DNA of 64,000 bases from Bacteroidales bacterium (lineage in GTDB: Bacteria > Bacteroidota > Bacteroidia > Bacteroidales > UBA932): assembly GCA_017452265.1 (NCBI GenBank), contig JAFTMS010000019.1, positions 1-64,000 on the forward strand, read 5' to 3'. Under the pieces are notes generated by a model. The model had not been told where the DNA came from. It saw only the letters and a program-made list of their open reading frames with translations, and did no database searches. Within the stretch, counting starts at the first letter, position 1; the number at the start of each line of letters is the position of its first letter. The translations under genes were made by a program, and so were the position numbers. Positions 34,018 to 44,038 of the stretch are shown in pieces.

Positions 34018-35619
34018 ATGAGAAAGACAGCAATCATAATTTTCGCACTGGCAGCAGGAGTATTCAGCAGCCATGCCCAGACTGCATATGATGCATTTCT
34101 GTTCAGCGAGAACAACTACGAAGGGACGGCAAGGTCTGTCGCAATGGGCAATGCGTTCACGGCATTGGGAGGAGACCTCGGCGGCATCAGCATAAATCCG
34201 GCAGGTAGCGCGGTCGCGGACTACTCGCAGTTCTCGATAACGCCTTCGCTCTCCCTCTCGTCAAGCACAACCCAGGGAGTTTCACCTTATGCGGACGGCT
34301 CCCTTCCGTATTTCGAACGACAGATGAAGAGCAACATGACGCGCTTCAACATCCCGGACTTCGGTCTTTCAATCAATTGGGATACAGGCAGAAAGGCCGG
34401 TCTGAAGAACATGTCTTTCGGCTTCGTGGTCAACATGACCAACAGCTGGAACGAGGACGTCTATGCCAACGGTCATAATGAAACCACATCGTTCATGGGA
34501 GCGATGGCTGCTGACGCCACGGCAAACGGCTATCTCGGGAGCGAGCTCGGAGGAGAATACGCCTACGACTATTTCCCATGGAAGACGGTCGTCGGCTACA
34601 ACAGCTACATGATCGACACCTTCGGAGGATATCCTGACGAATTCGTCGGAGCAAGCGAACTCATATTCAACAACGGGGACATCGCCCTCGGAGGCGCCAT
34701 AGAGCAGACATACGGCCGCAGGACGACGGGAAGCAAGTACGAATACATATTCAATGCCGGTGCAAACATCTCCGATTTCGTGTATATCGGAGCAAACCTC
34801 GGCATCACGTCGATCGACTACAGCTCCACCGAATATTTCAAGGAGGAAGCCCTGGATCCGGCGAATTTCGAGAACGCCCAGGACATCTACTGGCAGTCGA
34901 TGAAGTACAACTACAGCTACAACGCATCAGGTACAGGATATTTCGCAAAGCTGGGAGTAATCGTGACGCCCGGAGCAGGCCTGCGCATCGGAGCTGCTGT
35001 CACGACTCCTGTCGTGAACACAATCGAAGAGACATGGCAGCACAGCGGAAGCACGTCATATACGTCAGCGCAATATGACGCATACGCCACAAGCCCCGAA
35101 GGGATAGGCAGTTATACGTTCACGGCTCCGTTCCGCGCAAACTTCGGCCTCGCCTACACGTTCGGGCAGTACGGCGTCATAAGCGCCGACTACGAAATCT
35201 GCGACTACAGCCAGATGAGGTTCAGCACCACGACATCGGACAGGGATTATTTCGAAAGTGTGAATGCGGACATCAGGGAAAGGTACGGCACGTCACACAT
35301 GCTCAGGGCCGGTCTCGAAGTGAAGCCGTTGAGCTGTCTTGCCGTACGTGCAGGCTATGGCCTCACCACATCGCCGGAGAAATTCGACTCATGGGGAACA
35401 CTGCTCGCACAGAATGCATCCCTCGGCCTCGGCTACAGTTCGCCGGGTTCATTCTTCGCAGACCTTGCGGTGAAGAGGAGCTTCCTTAATGACGAATACT
35501 TCATGCCGTATGACGACTATATCTACGACAATCAGGGGAACATCACGGAATATTCGCCGGAAATCCTCAACAGGAGAAGCCTCTGGAAGGTGATGATCAC
35601 TTTCGGCTGGCGCTTTTAG
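34018..35619 (+). CDS. OmpP1/FadL-like outer membrane protein, 533 aa
   Basis: A signal peptide (residues 1-20, SSHAQ) precedes the family start YEGTARSVAMGNAFTALGGDLGG with INPAG shortly after, the mark of the FadL/OmpP1/TodX group. The rest is a beta-barrel with many aromatic strands, ending WKVMITFGWRF with a terminal Phe. Proteins of this group pass hydrophobic molecules such as fatty acids, but the ligand here is unknown. It is co-directional with the preceding lipoprotein and converges with wbqC by a four-base overlap. Confidence 0.85.
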   Translation: MRKTAIIIFALAAGVFSSHAQTAYDAFLFSENNYEGTARSVAMGNAFTALGGDLGGISINPAGSAVADYSQFSITPSLSLSSSTTQGVSPYADGSLPYFERQMKSNMTRFNIPDFGLSINWDTGRKAGLKNMSFGFVVNMTNSWNEDVYANGHNETTSFMGAMAADATANGYLGSELGGEYAYDYFPWKTVVGYNSYMIDTFGGYPDEFVGASELIFNNGDIALGGAIEQTYGRRTTGSKYEYIFNAGANISDFVYIGANLGITSIDYSSTEYFKEEALDPANFENAQDIYWQSMKYNYSYNASGTGYFAKLGVIVTPGAGLRIGAAVTTPVVNTIEETWQHSGSTSYTSAQYDAYATSPEGIGSYTFTAPFRANFGLAYTFGQYGVISADYEICDYSQMRFSTTTSDRDYFESVNADIRERYGTSHMLRAGLEVKPLSCLAVRAGYGLTTSPEKFDSWGTLLAQNASLGLGYSSPGSFFADLAVKRSFLNDEYFMPYDDYIYDNQGNITEYSPEILNRRSLWKVMITFGWRF

Positions 35620-36326
35620 ATTCTTTTAAGATAAAGGATACTGTCCGGCCCTTCATTGAACAGAAGATCCATCACGGACAGATTTGACTTGAAGCCGTAT
35701 TTCGGGGCGAAGACCTGGAAATACGGCTTTTCCAGTTCCATGCGTGCCAGAATGTCGTCCGGCCTCTTGGGATGTATGCATTCACGCAGATCCTCGCACA
35801 TCACACCGTCCTCACACACCACGCCGCCAGTCCCGTCAGACGGCACATAATCCTCAGTCATGCGCAGATCCACACACAGCCCCGTCTTTTCAATGAAGAA
35901 GCGCAGAAGTTCAGTATTCAGATCAATGAGTCTTTCCGGCCTGCTTTCCAGAATGGCAAAAAGTTCGTCCTGATAGTATTCGAAATACGCAGAAGTGCCG
36001 TAGGCAGACACGATGGCCCTTTCATGCTGGAGAATCCACGGCTTGGAATAATCCACCTTCACCTCCGATACCGGAATCTTGTGCGTCCCTCCTTCATGTA
36101 CAATGGGGAACGAGAGGGTCTGCACCCCATCCGCCGCATAGAAACGGCAGCGGTTCCTGTAGGACTGCTTCTGATAGTTCTCGCAGGCCTCTATGTAAAC
36201 GACGGACGGGGACAGTTCAAGTGAACCGCCTCCGTCGCGTCTGTCTGTCAGCCCTTCCATCTCCTGGGCAATGGCCGCAAAATAGGAGACGGGCGGGAAA
36301 TATGCTGTTGAAAGTAGCTTGGGCAC
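35616..36326 (-). CDS. WbqC-like family protein, 236 aa
   Basis: The protein shows the WbqC family pattern: TAYFPPVSYFAAIAQ near the start, then IEACENYQKQSYRNRCRFYAADGVQTLSFP split by charged residues, ILQHERAIVSAYGTSAYFEYY, and a closing YFQVFAPKYGFKSNLSVMDLLFNEG. WbqC proteins are found in polysaccharide and lipid A gene clusters, but their reaction is not established. The start is GTG at 36326, overlapping the lpxA TAG by one base (TAGTG), so it is coupled to lipid A synthesis. Confidence 0.85.
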   Translation of the reverse strand: MPKLLSTAYFPPVSYFAAIAQEMEGLTDRRDGGGSLELSPSVVYIEACENYQKQSYRNRCRFYAADGVQTLSFPIVHEGGTHKIPVSEVKVDYSKPWILQHERAIVSAYGTSAYFEYYQDELFAILESRPERLIDLNTELLRFFIEKTGLCVDLRMTEDYVPSDGTGGVVCEDGVMCEDLRECIHPKRPDDILARMELEKPYFQVFAPKYGFKSNLSVMDLLFNEGPDSILYLKRI

Positions 36327-37138
36327 TAGTCTATGTTACCTTTCGAGTCAGAACCCATGCCCTTGATGATGCCTCGCTTGGAGTTCCTGATGAACTCAAG
36401 GATAGTGTCTCTTTCCTCCGACTGAGGGAATCCCAGTTCTATCTTTGCGAGAGCGTCCGACACGTTCGCGCCATTGTTGTAGATGATGTCGTACATGTCC
36501 TTGATGCCGCGGATCTGGTCTGAAGTGAATCCTCTTCTGCGGAGTCCCACGATGTTCACACCTGCGTATGAAAGCGGATCACGGCCGCATAGCACGTAAG
36601 GCGGAACGTCCTTGTTGATCTTCGAACCGCCGCCCACGAAGGCATGTTTTCCGATCTTCGAGAACTGGTGTGCCACCGTGCTTCCTCCGAGGGTCGCCCA
36701 GTCGTCCACCTCTGTCTCGCCTGCGATGCCCACATAGCTTACGAGGATACAGTTGTTGCCGACGGTACAGTCGTGAGCCACATGCGTATATGACATGAGG
36801 AGTACGTTGTTGCCGATCTTCGTCACACCCTTGCCGCTGGCCTTCGTACCGCGGTTGATCGTTGCACATTCACGTATGTTGACGTTGTCACCGATTTCGA
36901 CGTATGTAACCTCACCGTCGAACTTGAGGTCCTGCGGGATTGCGCCGATTACGGCTCCTGGGAACACTGTGCAGTTCTTACCCATCTTGACATAGTTGAA
37001 GATGGTCGCATGAGGGAGAATCTTGCTTCCGTCACCGATCTCCACGAACTCTTCGATGTAAGCGTATGGTCCTACTTCTACATTTTCGGCGAGCTTTGCG
37101 TTCGGATGTACGGTTGCGAGTGGATGTATGTTTGCCAT
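36326..37138 (-). CDS. lpxA: UDP-N-acetylglucosamine O-acyltransferase LpxA, 270 aa
   Basis: First enzyme of lipid A synthesis, adding a 3-hydroxyacyl chain to UDP-GlcNAc. The N-terminal two thirds are hexapeptide repeats of the left-handed beta helix (IHPLATVHPNAKLAENVEVG and on). The catalytic His is in LMSYTHVAHDCTVGN. The C-terminal helical part carries LRRRGFTSDQIRGIKDMY. Length is normal. It lies 11 bases after lpxC and overlaps wbqC. Confidence 0.96.
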   Translation of the reverse strand: MANIHPLATVHPNAKLAENVEVGPYAYIEEFVEIGDGSKILPHATIFNYVKMGKNCTVFPGAVIGAIPQDLKFDGEVTYVEIGDNVNIRECATINRGTKASGKGVTKIGNNVLLMSYTHVAHDCTVGNNCILVSYVGIAGETEVDDWATLGGSTVAHQFSKIGKHAFVGGGSKINKDVPPYVLCGRDPLSYAGVNIVGLRRRGFTSDQIRGIKDMYDIIYNNGANVSDALAKIELGFPQSEERDTILEFIRNSKRGIIKGMGSDSKGNID

Positions 37139-37149
37139 AATATAATTGT

Positions 37150-38085
37150 TTATTTCAATATGTTACGTACTTTCAGGGCTGCGGCCGTGTTGATTCCGTG
37201 TCCTGACTTCTCTGCCGTCACCTTTGCCTTGAGGAAGCCTCCTGCAAGCCTGAGGTCGCCGATAAGGTCGAGAAGCTTGTGCCTTGCACATTCGTTATGG
37301 AAACGAAGGACGAGATTGCTCAGATAGCCGTCCTCACGCACCTTGAGGGCAGGGACATTGAAAAGGCTGCTCATATGCTCCACCTGCTCATCAGTCACAG
37401 GATGCTCCACGATCACGATCGCATTGTCCACATCACCGCCCTTCACGAGGTTGTTCTTATAAAGGAACTCTATTTCATGGAAGAATACGAAAGTCCTGCA
37501 TGTGCCTATCTCCTCCGCATACACGACAGAAGGATTCCAGCTTGCATGCTGCACACCGAGAACCCTCGAATTGAAATCTATCTTGATGTCGTATGAAAAA
37601 TCGTCAGCCGGTTCTATGCGCACGAGCGAACCCTTCTCCTCATTGTACACCTCCACAGCCTCCTTGAGCTCCACATACCTTCTCGGAGCCTCCTGTTCCT
37701 CGAATCCGTCAGCCCAGATTGCATCGATGTACGGCTTTGCGCTTCCGTCGAGAATCGGCACCTCGATGTTGTCAATATCGATAAGGGCATTGTCCACGCC
37801 CATTCCCGTCAGTGCGGACATGACATGCTCGATGGTCGAGACCGAAGCCTCCCCCTTCGAAATCGTCGTGCTGCGGGCCGTGTTCGAAACATTCTCCGCA
37901 AGAGCCTCCACGATGGCTTCTTCACCTATATCTGTCCTTCTGAAACGTATTCCTGTGTCTGCCGGAGCAGGGTTGATCGTCATCTTCGCGATTCTGCCTG
38001 TATGCAGACCCTTTCCCTCAAACGAATAGCTTTTCCTAACTGTCTGTTGCAATTGCATCACTTTTCCCATTCCTAAAATTAACAT
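37150..38085 (-). CDS. lpxC: UDP-3-O-acyl-N-acetylglucosamine deacetylase LpxC, unfused, 311 aa
   Basis: LpxC is the committed zinc deacetylase of lipid A synthesis. Zinc ligands and active-site residues appear in STIEHVMSAL, ARHKLLDLIGDL and KSGHGIN. The protein ends seventeen residues after the last of these, so there is no FabZ dehydratase domain. In most Bacteroidota I know, LpxC is a LpxC-FabZ fusion of about 460 aa. Start codons at 38085 (GGAGG ten bases upstream), 38070 or 38058 are possible; MQLQQTVRKSYSFEGKG at 38058 matches the family. A -7 element lies at 38133-38126. Confidence 0.95.
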   Translation of the reverse strand: MLILGMGKVMQLQQTVRKSYSFEGKGLHTGRIAKMTINPAPADTGIRFRRTDIGEEAIVEALAENVSNTARSTTISKGEASVSTIEHVMSALTGMGVDNALIDIDNIEVPILDGSAKPYIDAIWADGFEEQEAPRRYVELKEAVEVYNEEKGSLVRIEPADDFSYDIKIDFNSRVLGVQHASWNPSVVYAEEIGTCRTFVFFHEIEFLYKNNLVKGGDVDNAIVIVEHPVTDEQVEHMSSLFNVPALKVREDGYLSNLVLRFHNECARHKLLDLIGDLRLAGGFLKAKVTAEKSGHGINTAAALKVRNILK

Positions 38086-38125
38086 GCCCGGCCTTCCTCC
38101 CGGATGCCCGGTTCAAATCAGCCTG

Positions 38126-38133
38126 CAAAGATA
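38126..38133 (-). promoter_or_regulatory. -7 element of lpxC-lpxA-wbqC
   Basis: TATCTTTG on the minus strand in the 67-bp gap after lpxD, 41 bases before the first possible lpxC start. It allows lpxC-lpxA-wbqC to be transcribed apart from lpxD. Confidence 0.6.
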
Positions 38134-38152
38134 GTCATTTTTTTATATATTC

Positions 38153-39133
38153 CTATTTACCAGCCTTTTTGAACACAGCATAACTCCTGAGATAGTCCTT
38201 GTACGGAATCGCCGGCGTACCCATGAAGGCCTTTCCGGACTCCTTGATCGTGCCGAGGACACCGGCCTGAGCACCAAGCGACGTATTGTCTGCAATCGAG
38301 ATATGCCCGGCGATTCCAACCTGGCCTCCGATGATGCAGTGCTCCCCTATCTTGGACGAACCTGCGATGCCTGTCTGTGCAGCAATCACCGTATTCGGGC
38401 CTACTTCCACATTATGCGCAATCTGGATGAGGTTGTCAAGCTTCGTACCCTTGCGGATCACCGTACAGCCCATCTGCGACTTGTCCACAGTGGTGTTCGC
38501 ACCGATCTCAACATCGTCCTCTATGATGACGTGGCCCATATGCTCGATCTTCTTCCATGTGCCGTCCTCAAGCGGTGCAAAGCCGAAGCCGTCTGAACCG
38601 ATGACCGCATTCGCATGGATTATCACGTTGTTTCCGATTTCCATTCCCGGGTATATCCTCACGCCCGGATAGATGATGCAGTTCGAGCCGATCTTCACTC
38701 CGTCGCCCACAAACACATGCTCATATATCTTCGTGCAGTCCCCTATCACGGCATTCTTTCCCACGTAAGCGAAGTCCCCTATGTATACCTTGCGGCCCAC
38801 TTTCGCGCTCCAGCGCACCCTGCTGCGGCATCCGCGGTATCTTCTGCACTTGCGTCTGTTGACATATTCAAGAAGGGTGGCCACGGCAGCATATGCATCG
38901 TCCACCTTCACCAACGTCGCACCGACAGGCTGCTTGGGCTCGAATGACTTGTTCACTATTATGATGTCCGCCTTGCTTGTATAGACGTATTGTTCGTATT
39001 TCGGATTTGCGAAGAAGCATATCGCTCCGCTTTTCCCGCTTTCGATGCGGGCGAACGTGGTGACTGTCGCCTCGGGATTTCCCTCGACGACGCCACCAAG
39101 GATCTCAGCTATTTCCTTTGCTTTGAATTCCAT
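38153..39133 (-). CDS. lpxD: UDP-3-O-acylglucosamine N-acyltransferase LpxD, 326 aa
   Basis: LpxD adds the second acyl chain in lipid A synthesis. The N-terminal uridine-binding domain (1-90) is followed by hexapeptide repeats from about residue 112, with the catalytic His in [13 protein letters not shown]. The C-terminal helix ends [15 protein letters not shown]. Residues 93-108, at the domain junction, contain eight Arg and two Cys in sixteen residues, unlike the family. The alternative frame there reads [18 protein letters not shown], a more natural linker. Two compensating indels or a sequencing artefact are possible. The gene is about 20 residues shorter than usual. Confidence 0.92.
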   Translation of the reverse strand: MEFKAKEIAEILGGVVEGNPEATVTTFARIESGKSGAICFFANPKYEQYVYTSKADIIIVNKSFEPKQPVGATLVKVDDAYAAVATLLEYVNRRKCRRYRGCRSRVRWSAKVGRKVYIGDFAYVGKNAVIGDCTKIYEHVFVGDGVKIGSNCIIYPGVRIYPGMEIGNNVIIHANAVIGSDGFGFAPLEDGTWKKIEHMGHVIIEDDVEIGANTTVDKSQMGCTVIRKGTKLDNLIQIAHNVEVGPNTVIAAQTGIAGSSKIGEHCIIGGQVGIAGHISIADNTSLGAQAGVLGTIKESGKAFMGTPAIPYKDYLRSYAVFKKAGK

Positions 39134-39158
39134 GATTTTGCAGGTTCAGGTCCAATAT

Positions 39159-39189
39159 TTTGTTTATTCTGATTTTATTCGTACATTTG
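39159..39189 (+). promoter_or_regulatory. Promoter of rimP-nusA-infB
   Basis: TTTG at 39159-39162 and TACATTTG at 39182-39189 are 19 nt apart, a textbook Bacteroidota promoter. The leader to the rimP ATG is about 58 nt and contains the hairpin at 39209-39226. Confidence 0.85.
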
Positions 39190-39208
39190 CGCCGTGAGAA
39201 TGATTTCA

Positions 39209-39232
39209 GGGGGCAAGGAAGCCCCCTTATTT
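39209..39232 (+). promoter_or_regulatory. Terminator-like hairpin in the rimP-nusA-infB leader
   Basis: GGGGGC (39209-39214) pairs with GCCCCC (39221-39226) around AAGGAA, followed by TTATTTTAT. It lies between promoter and rimP, so it may be an attenuator. NusA acts on pausing at such hairpins, which makes feedback by the operon product conceivable; this is inference. Confidence 0.6.
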
Positions 39233-39253
39233 TATGCATAAACATCAAGCGGA

Positions 39254-39718
39254 ATGAACGTATCAGATATTATAGATGCAATCGGAAGCGAAATCGTTGC
39301 ACGAAATTGCTTCATTGTTGACATTTCCGTCAGCAAAGATAATGATATTATTCTGACCATCGAGTCGGAAGACGGAAAAATAGAGCTTGAGGACTGTGTT
39401 TCGCTGAGCCGCTTCTTCGAGACGAAGTTCGACAGAGAGGTGGAGGATTATTCGCTTACGGTGTCTTCTGCAGGGCTTGACCAGCCTTTCAAGGTGCTGA
39501 AGCAGTATCTGAAGGCAGTGGGCACGAAGGTGGAAGTGCAGCTCAAGGGAGGCAGGAAGATGGTGGCGACGCTTGAGGCTGCGGATGAGGAAGGCATAAC
39601 GCTGAAGTATTCGGTAAGGGAAGCCGTAGAGGGAAAGAAGAAGAAGGAGCTGGTGGAGCATACGGACCGTTTCACTATGGATCAGGTGAACGGGGTGAGG
39701 CCGTATATTGAATTTTAA
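39254..39718 (+). CDS. rimP: Ribosome maturation factor RimP, 154 aa
   Basis: RimP assists 30S assembly. The N-terminal domain carries NDIILTIESEDGKIELEDCVSLSR, broken by charged turns, and VEDYSLTVSSAGLDQPFKVLKQY, the family signature SAGLD. The C-terminal SH3-like domain (about 95-154) has KGGRKMVATLEAADEEGITL. Length is normal. nusA follows after 19 bases in the conserved order rimP-nusA-infB. Confidence 0.95.
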   Translation: MNVSDIIDAIGSEIVARNCFIVDISVSKDNDIILTIESEDGKIELEDCVSLSRFFETKFDREVEDYSLTVSSAGLDQPFKVLKQYLKAVGTKVEVQLKGGRKMVATLEAADEEGITLKYSVREAVEGKKKKELVEHTDRFTMDQVNGVRPYIEF

Positions 39719-39737
39719 AATAAACAATATAATAAAA

Positions 39738-40991
39738 ATGGAAAAGATTGAGCTTAAAGACGCTTTTGCAGAGTTCAAGAACCAGAAGAACATCGACAGG
39801 CCTACGATGATGGGCGTGCTTGAGGACGTGTTCAGGACTCAGATTGCCAAGACCTACGGTTCGGCAGACAATTTCGACATAATCATCAACATCGACAAGG
39901 GAGACTGCGAGATCTACTGGAACAGGGAGGTCGTTGAAGAGGTTGAAGACCCGAACACACAGATCGCCCTCGAAGACCTCGAGGATGACGACTACGAGAT
40001 CGGTGAGACATATGCGAAGAGGATCGAGCTGAAGGACTTCGGCCGCCGCGGAATCCTGAACATCCGTCAGAACCTCCAGGGCCGCATCATGGACATCGAG
40101 AAGGCGAACCTCTACAACAAGTACGTGAACAAGATCGGCGAGATCTTCACCGGCGAGGTATACCAGACATGGGCAAAGGAAGTCCTCATCCTTGACGAGG
40201 ACGGAAACGAGCTCCGTCTGCCTAAGTCAGAGCAGATTCCGGGCGAGCACTTCAAGAAGAACGACACCGTACGCGCCATCATCAAGAGCGTGGAGATGAA
40301 GAACAACACCACTCCGTACATCGTCCTTTCACGTACGACTCCGGAATTCCTCGAGAAGCTCTTCGAGCAGGAGGTTCCTGAAATCTACGACGGCCTCATC
40401 ACCATCAAGAAGGTGGTACGTATCCCGGGCGAACGTGCGAAGGTGGCTGTCGAGTCTTACGACGAGCGCATCGACCCGATCGGAGCATGTATCGGTGTGA
40501 AGGGTGCACGTATCATCGGCATCGTACGCGAGCTCCGCAACGAGAACATCGACGTGCTCCAGTGGACAAGCAACACCCAGCTCCTCATCCAGAGAGCCCT
40601 CAACCCGGCGAAGATTTCATCTATCGTACTCGGCGGTGAAGAAGACAAGATCAAGGTATACATGCTTCCGGACGAAGTGAAGAAGGGCATCGGTAAGGGC
40701 GGATGCAACATCAGGCTTGCAGGTATGCTCGTAGGAAAGGAGATCGAGGTGTGGAGAGAGCTTCCTAAGGAAGATGAGACCGACGACGAGGAAGACGTGC
40801 TCCTCAGCGAGTTCGACGACGTGATCGACGGATGGATCATCGAGAAGCTCCAGAGCATCGGATGCGACACAGCCAAGAGCGTGCTCGCGCTTTCGGCAGC
40901 AGATATCGCCAAGAGGGCGGACCTCGAGGACGAGACCGTAGAGGAAGTGCTTGACATCCTCCGTGCGGAATTTGAAGAAGACGAAGAATAA
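39738..40991 (+). CDS. nusA: Transcription factor NusA, 417 aa
   Basis: NusA binds RNA polymerase and controls pausing, termination and antitermination. The N-terminal domain (1-125) is followed by an S1 domain (GEIFTGEVYQTWAKEVLIL), then two KH domains (ERAKVAVESYDERIDPIGA and GKGGCNIRLAGMLVGKEIEV). A short acidic C-terminal region carries one helix-hairpin-helix-like repeat (SAADIAKRADLEDETVEEVL). The open frame begins at 39708, but MEKIELKDAFAEFK at 39738 is the family start. infB follows 23 bases later. Confidence 0.96.
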   Translation: MEKIELKDAFAEFKNQKNIDRPTMMGVLEDVFRTQIAKTYGSADNFDIIINIDKGDCEIYWNREVVEEVEDPNTQIALEDLEDDDYEIGETYAKRIELKDFGRRGILNIRQNLQGRIMDIEKANLYNKYVNKIGEIFTGEVYQTWAKEVLILDEDGNELRLPKSEQIPGEHFKKNDTVRAIIKSVEMKNNTTPYIVLSRTTPEFLEKLFEQEVPEIYDGLITIKKVVRIPGERAKVAVESYDERIDPIGACIGVKGARIIGIVRELRNENIDVLQWTSNTQLLIQRALNPAKISSIVLGGEEDKIKVYMLPDEVKKGIGKGGCNIRLAGMLVGKEIEVWRELPKEDETDDEEDVLLSEFDDVIDGWIIEKLQSIGCDTAKSVLALSAADIAKRADLEDETVEEVLDILRAEFEEDEE

Positions 40992-41014
40992 GAATATAAA
41001 TAAAGGGGTAACAT

Positions 41015-43897
41015 ATGGCAGAAATCAGATTAAGTAAACTTACCAAGCAATTCAGCATCGGACTCGCAAGACTCGTTGACTTCCTCAACGAGAAGGGGGC
41101 CAATGTGGAGATGAATCCGAACGCCAAGGTTTCGGACGAGTATCTCCCGGCCATCGAGGCGAAGTTCGGAGAAGACCTGAAACTGAAGAAGGACTCGGAG
41201 AAGGTCACCATCAAGCTCAAGGAGATAATCGAGCTCGGTGCGAAGAAGAAGCCGAGCCAGGAAGAGGAGGATGTGCCGGAAAGGGAGGTAGTGATCAAGA
41301 GCAATGTGCTCAATACCGAGCTTCCGAAGGCACAGCCTGAGCCGGTAAAGGCTGTAGTGGAGAAGCCTGCACCGGAACCTGTGAAAGAGGTTGAGCCGAT
41401 AAAGGTACAGCCTGAAGAGCAGCCAGCACAGAGCGGCCCTAAGATCATCGACAAGATTGACCTTTCGCAGTTCGACAAGAAGAGCGCTCCTGCAAAGGAG
41501 GAAAAGCCTGCACCGGAGCCTGCTGCAGAGAAAGAGTCCGCCCCAACCCCAGCGGAAGTCCCTGCGCAGCCTGAGGTTCCTGCAAAGCCGGCAGAAGATG
41601 CCAGACCGGGCGAAAAGCCTGCGGATATGCCTGCCCGGAAGCAGGAGGAAGCGGCCGAGGTCAGGAAGGAGATCCGCCACACACCGCTCGAAGTGGAGAA
41701 ACTGACCGGGCCTAAGGTCGTGGACAAGATTGACCTTTCGCAGTTCGACAAGAAGAAGAAAAAGAAGAAGAGGGAGAGAATCGGCAAGGACGGCAGCCAG
41801 AAGGTGGACGTAACCAAAGTCGAGGCCACAAACGGCGGAAAGAAGGACAAGAACAAGGGCGGGCAGAACTCCGGCCAGAAGAACGGCCAGAATCCGAACG
41901 CTCAGCAGGGCGGCAAGAACAAGAAGAGCCGTCGCGACCGCGGAGGCGACAAGTTCAAGCCGATGACGGAGGCCGAGCAGGAAGAGATGCAGAAGGAGAT
42001 CCAGAAGCAGATCAAGGAGACATATGCACGAATGAACGAGGGCAAGAAGTCCAACTTCGGAGCAAAGCACAGAAAGGAGAAGAGGGAGGCTGCCTCACAG
42101 AGGATGCAGGAAGAGATGGAGATGCAGCAGCTCGAGCAGAAAGTGCTGAAGGTGACAGAGTTCGTGACCGTGAACGACCTTGCGACACTCATGAACAACA
42201 CTCCTGTGACAAAGGTCATCGGTGCATGTATGAGCCTCGGAATGATGGTGTCCATCAACCAGCGTCTCGATGCGGAGACGCTCGTGCTCGTGGCAGAGGA
42301 GTTCGGTTATGAGGTAGAGTTCGTGACTGCAAACCTCACCGACGCAATCGCTCAGGGTGAGATGGAGGACAAGGAGGAAGACCTCGTGTCAAGGCCGCCT
42401 GTGATTACGGTCATGGGTCACGTAGACCATGGTAAGACTTCCCTTCTGGACTACATCCGCAAGGCGAATGTGATTGCAGGTGAGGCCGGCGGAATCACCC
42501 AGCACATCGGAGCATACAATGTGAAGCTTCCTGACGGACAGCACATCACGTTCCTGGACACTCCTGGTCATGAGGCCTTTACGGCAATGCGTGCCCGTGG
42601 TGCACAGATGACCGACCTTGCGATTATCATCATCGCAGCGGACGACGCGATAATGCCGCAGACCGTCGAGGCCATCAACCACGCACAGGCAGCCGGAGTC
42701 CCTATGGTCTTTGCAATCAACAAGATAGACAAGCCGGGCGCGAATCCGGACAAGATCCGCGAGCAGCTCTCGAACATGAACATCCTCGTGGAGGACTGGG
42801 GCGGAAAGTACCAGTGCCAGGAGATTTCGGCCAAGAAGGGTATAAACGTAGACCTTCTTCTTGAGAAGGTGCTTCTCGAGGCCGAAATGCTGGATCTGAA
42901 GGCAAACCCTAACCGCCGTGCTTCCGGTGCGGTCATCGAGTCTTCGCTCGACAAGGGCCGTGGATATCTCGCCACAATCCTCGTGCAGAACGGTACGATG
43001 AAGGTAGGAGACATAATGCTTTCAGGATGCTATACAGGCCGCGTGAAGGCAATGTTCAACGAGCGTGGCCAGAAGGTTGAGGAGGCAGGTCCTTCGACAC
43101 CTGTATCGGTTCTCGGTCTGAACGGTGCTCCGGCCGCAGGTGAGACATTCAACATCATGGCGGACGAGAAGGAGGCTAAGGACATCGCCAACAAGCGTGA
43201 GCAGCTGATCCGTATCCAGGGCATCAAGACGCAGAAGCATATGACCCTGGAGGAAATCGGACGCCGTATCGCCATCGGAAACTTCAAGGAGCTCAACGTC
43301 ATCGTCAAGGGAGACGTGGACGGTTCTGTGGAGGCACTCTCGGACTCAATCATCAAGCTCTCTACGGAGGAAGTACGCGTGAATGTGATCCACAAGGCTG
43401 TGGGTGCGATTTCGGAGTCGGACATCCTGCTTGCAGCTGCTTCGGATGCCATCATCATCGGTTTCCAGGTGCGTCCTATGACGAGTGCGCGCAAGCTGGC
43501 CGAGAAGGAGGAGATAGAAATCCGTCTGTACTCCGTCATCTACGACTGTATCAACGAGCTCAAGAGCGGTATCGAAGGTATGCTCGAGCCTGAGCAGAAG
43601 GAAGTTGTCACAGCAACCGCCGAGGTTCAGGAGACGTTCAAGATATCGAAGGTGGGTACGATTGCGGGATGTATCGTGCGCGAAGGCAAGCTGCAGAGGA
43701 ATGCGAAGGTGCGCGTGATCCGTGACGGCATCGTGATCTACACCGGCGAACTCGGATCATTGAAGAGATTCAAGGACGATGTGAAGGAAGTCGTGTCCGG
43801 AATGGACTGCGGTCTGAACATCCAGGGCTACAACGACATAAAGGTCGGAGACGTCGTGGAGGCATACAACATCGAAGAGATCAAGCGAACATTATAA
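41015..43897 (+). CDS. infB: Translation initiation factor IF-2, 960 aa
   Basis: IF-2 is the GTPase that places initiator tRNA on the ribosome. The IF2-N domain (ISKLT-like start, [20 protein letters not shown]) precedes a long Lys/Pro/Glu/Ala linker (about 70-370) containing two copies of a [12 protein letters not shown] motif near residues 150 and 236. A second IF2-N subdomain and the G domain follow, with [17 protein letters not shown] and NKIDKPG. Domains II-IV end at KRTL. Two hairpins follow the stop. Confidence 0.97.
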   Translation: MAEIRLSKLTKQFSIGLARLVDFLNEKGANVEMNPNAKVSDEYLPAIEAKFGEDLKLKKDSEKVTIKLKEIIELGAKKKPSQEEEDVPEREVVIKSNVLNTELPKAQPEPVKAVVEKPAPEPVKEVEPIKVQPEEQPAQSGPKIIDKIDLSQFDKKSAPAKEEKPAPEPAAEKESAPTPAEVPAQPEVPAKPAEDARPGEKPADMPARKQEEAAEVRKEIRHTPLEVEKLTGPKVVDKIDLSQFDKKKKKKKRERIGKDGSQKVDVTKVEATNGGKKDKNKGGQNSGQKNGQNPNAQQGGKNKKSRRDRGGDKFKPMTEAEQEEMQKEIQKQIKETYARMNEGKKSNFGAKHRKEKREAASQRMQEEMEMQQLEQKVLKVTEFVTVNDLATLMNNTPVTKVIGACMSLGMMVSINQRLDAETLVLVAEEFGYEVEFVTANLTDAIAQGEMEDKEEDLVSRPPVITVMGHVDHGKTSLLDYIRKANVIAGEAGGITQHIGAYNVKLPDGQHITFLDTPGHEAFTAMRARGAQMTDLAIIIIAADDAIMPQTVEAINHAQAAGVPMVFAINKIDKPGANPDKIREQLSNMNILVEDWGGKYQCQEISAKKGINVDLLLEKVLLEAEMLDLKANPNRRASGAVIESSLDKGRGYLATILVQNGTMKVGDIMLSGCYTGRVKAMFNERGQKVEEAGPSTPVSVLGLNGAPAAGETFNIMADEKEAKDIANKREQLIRIQGIKTQKHMTLEEIGRRIAIGNFKELNVIVKGDVDGSVEALSDSIIKLSTEEVRVNVIHKAVGAISESDILLAAASDAIIIGFQVRPMTSARKLAEKEEIEIRLYSVIYDCINELKSGIEGMLEPEQKEVVTATAEVQETFKISKVGTIAGCIVREGKLQRNAKVRVIRDGIVIYTGELGSLKRFKDDVKEVVSGMDCGLNIQGYNDIKVGDVVEAYNIEEIKRTL

Positions 43898-43901
43898 GAA
43901 C

Positions 43902-44018
43902 GTGTGCCGGGCTGAGGCAGTCGGCACACTCAAACTTATAATGTCATCGGATTACATACTGATTTAAAGAAGAAGAGGGTGACTAATCAGTCAATAAGAC
44001 TTTTTAGTCACCCTCTTT
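43902..44018. terminator. Terminators between infB and the convergent lipoprotein gene
   Basis: GTGTGCCG (43902-43909) pairs with CGGCACAC (43922-43929) just after the infB stop. A second, stronger hairpin pairs thirteen bases at 43974-43986 with 44004-44016. It has a T-run within the loop and TTTCT after it on the plus side and A-rich sequence before it, so it can work for both strands. Confidence 0.8.
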
Positions 44019-44038
44019 CTGATTATATGTATTGACGA

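Noticed and set aside
42000-43000. Selenocysteine or frameshift features in infB
   Set aside because: The frame is continuous with all GTPase motifs intact; nothing unusual was seen.
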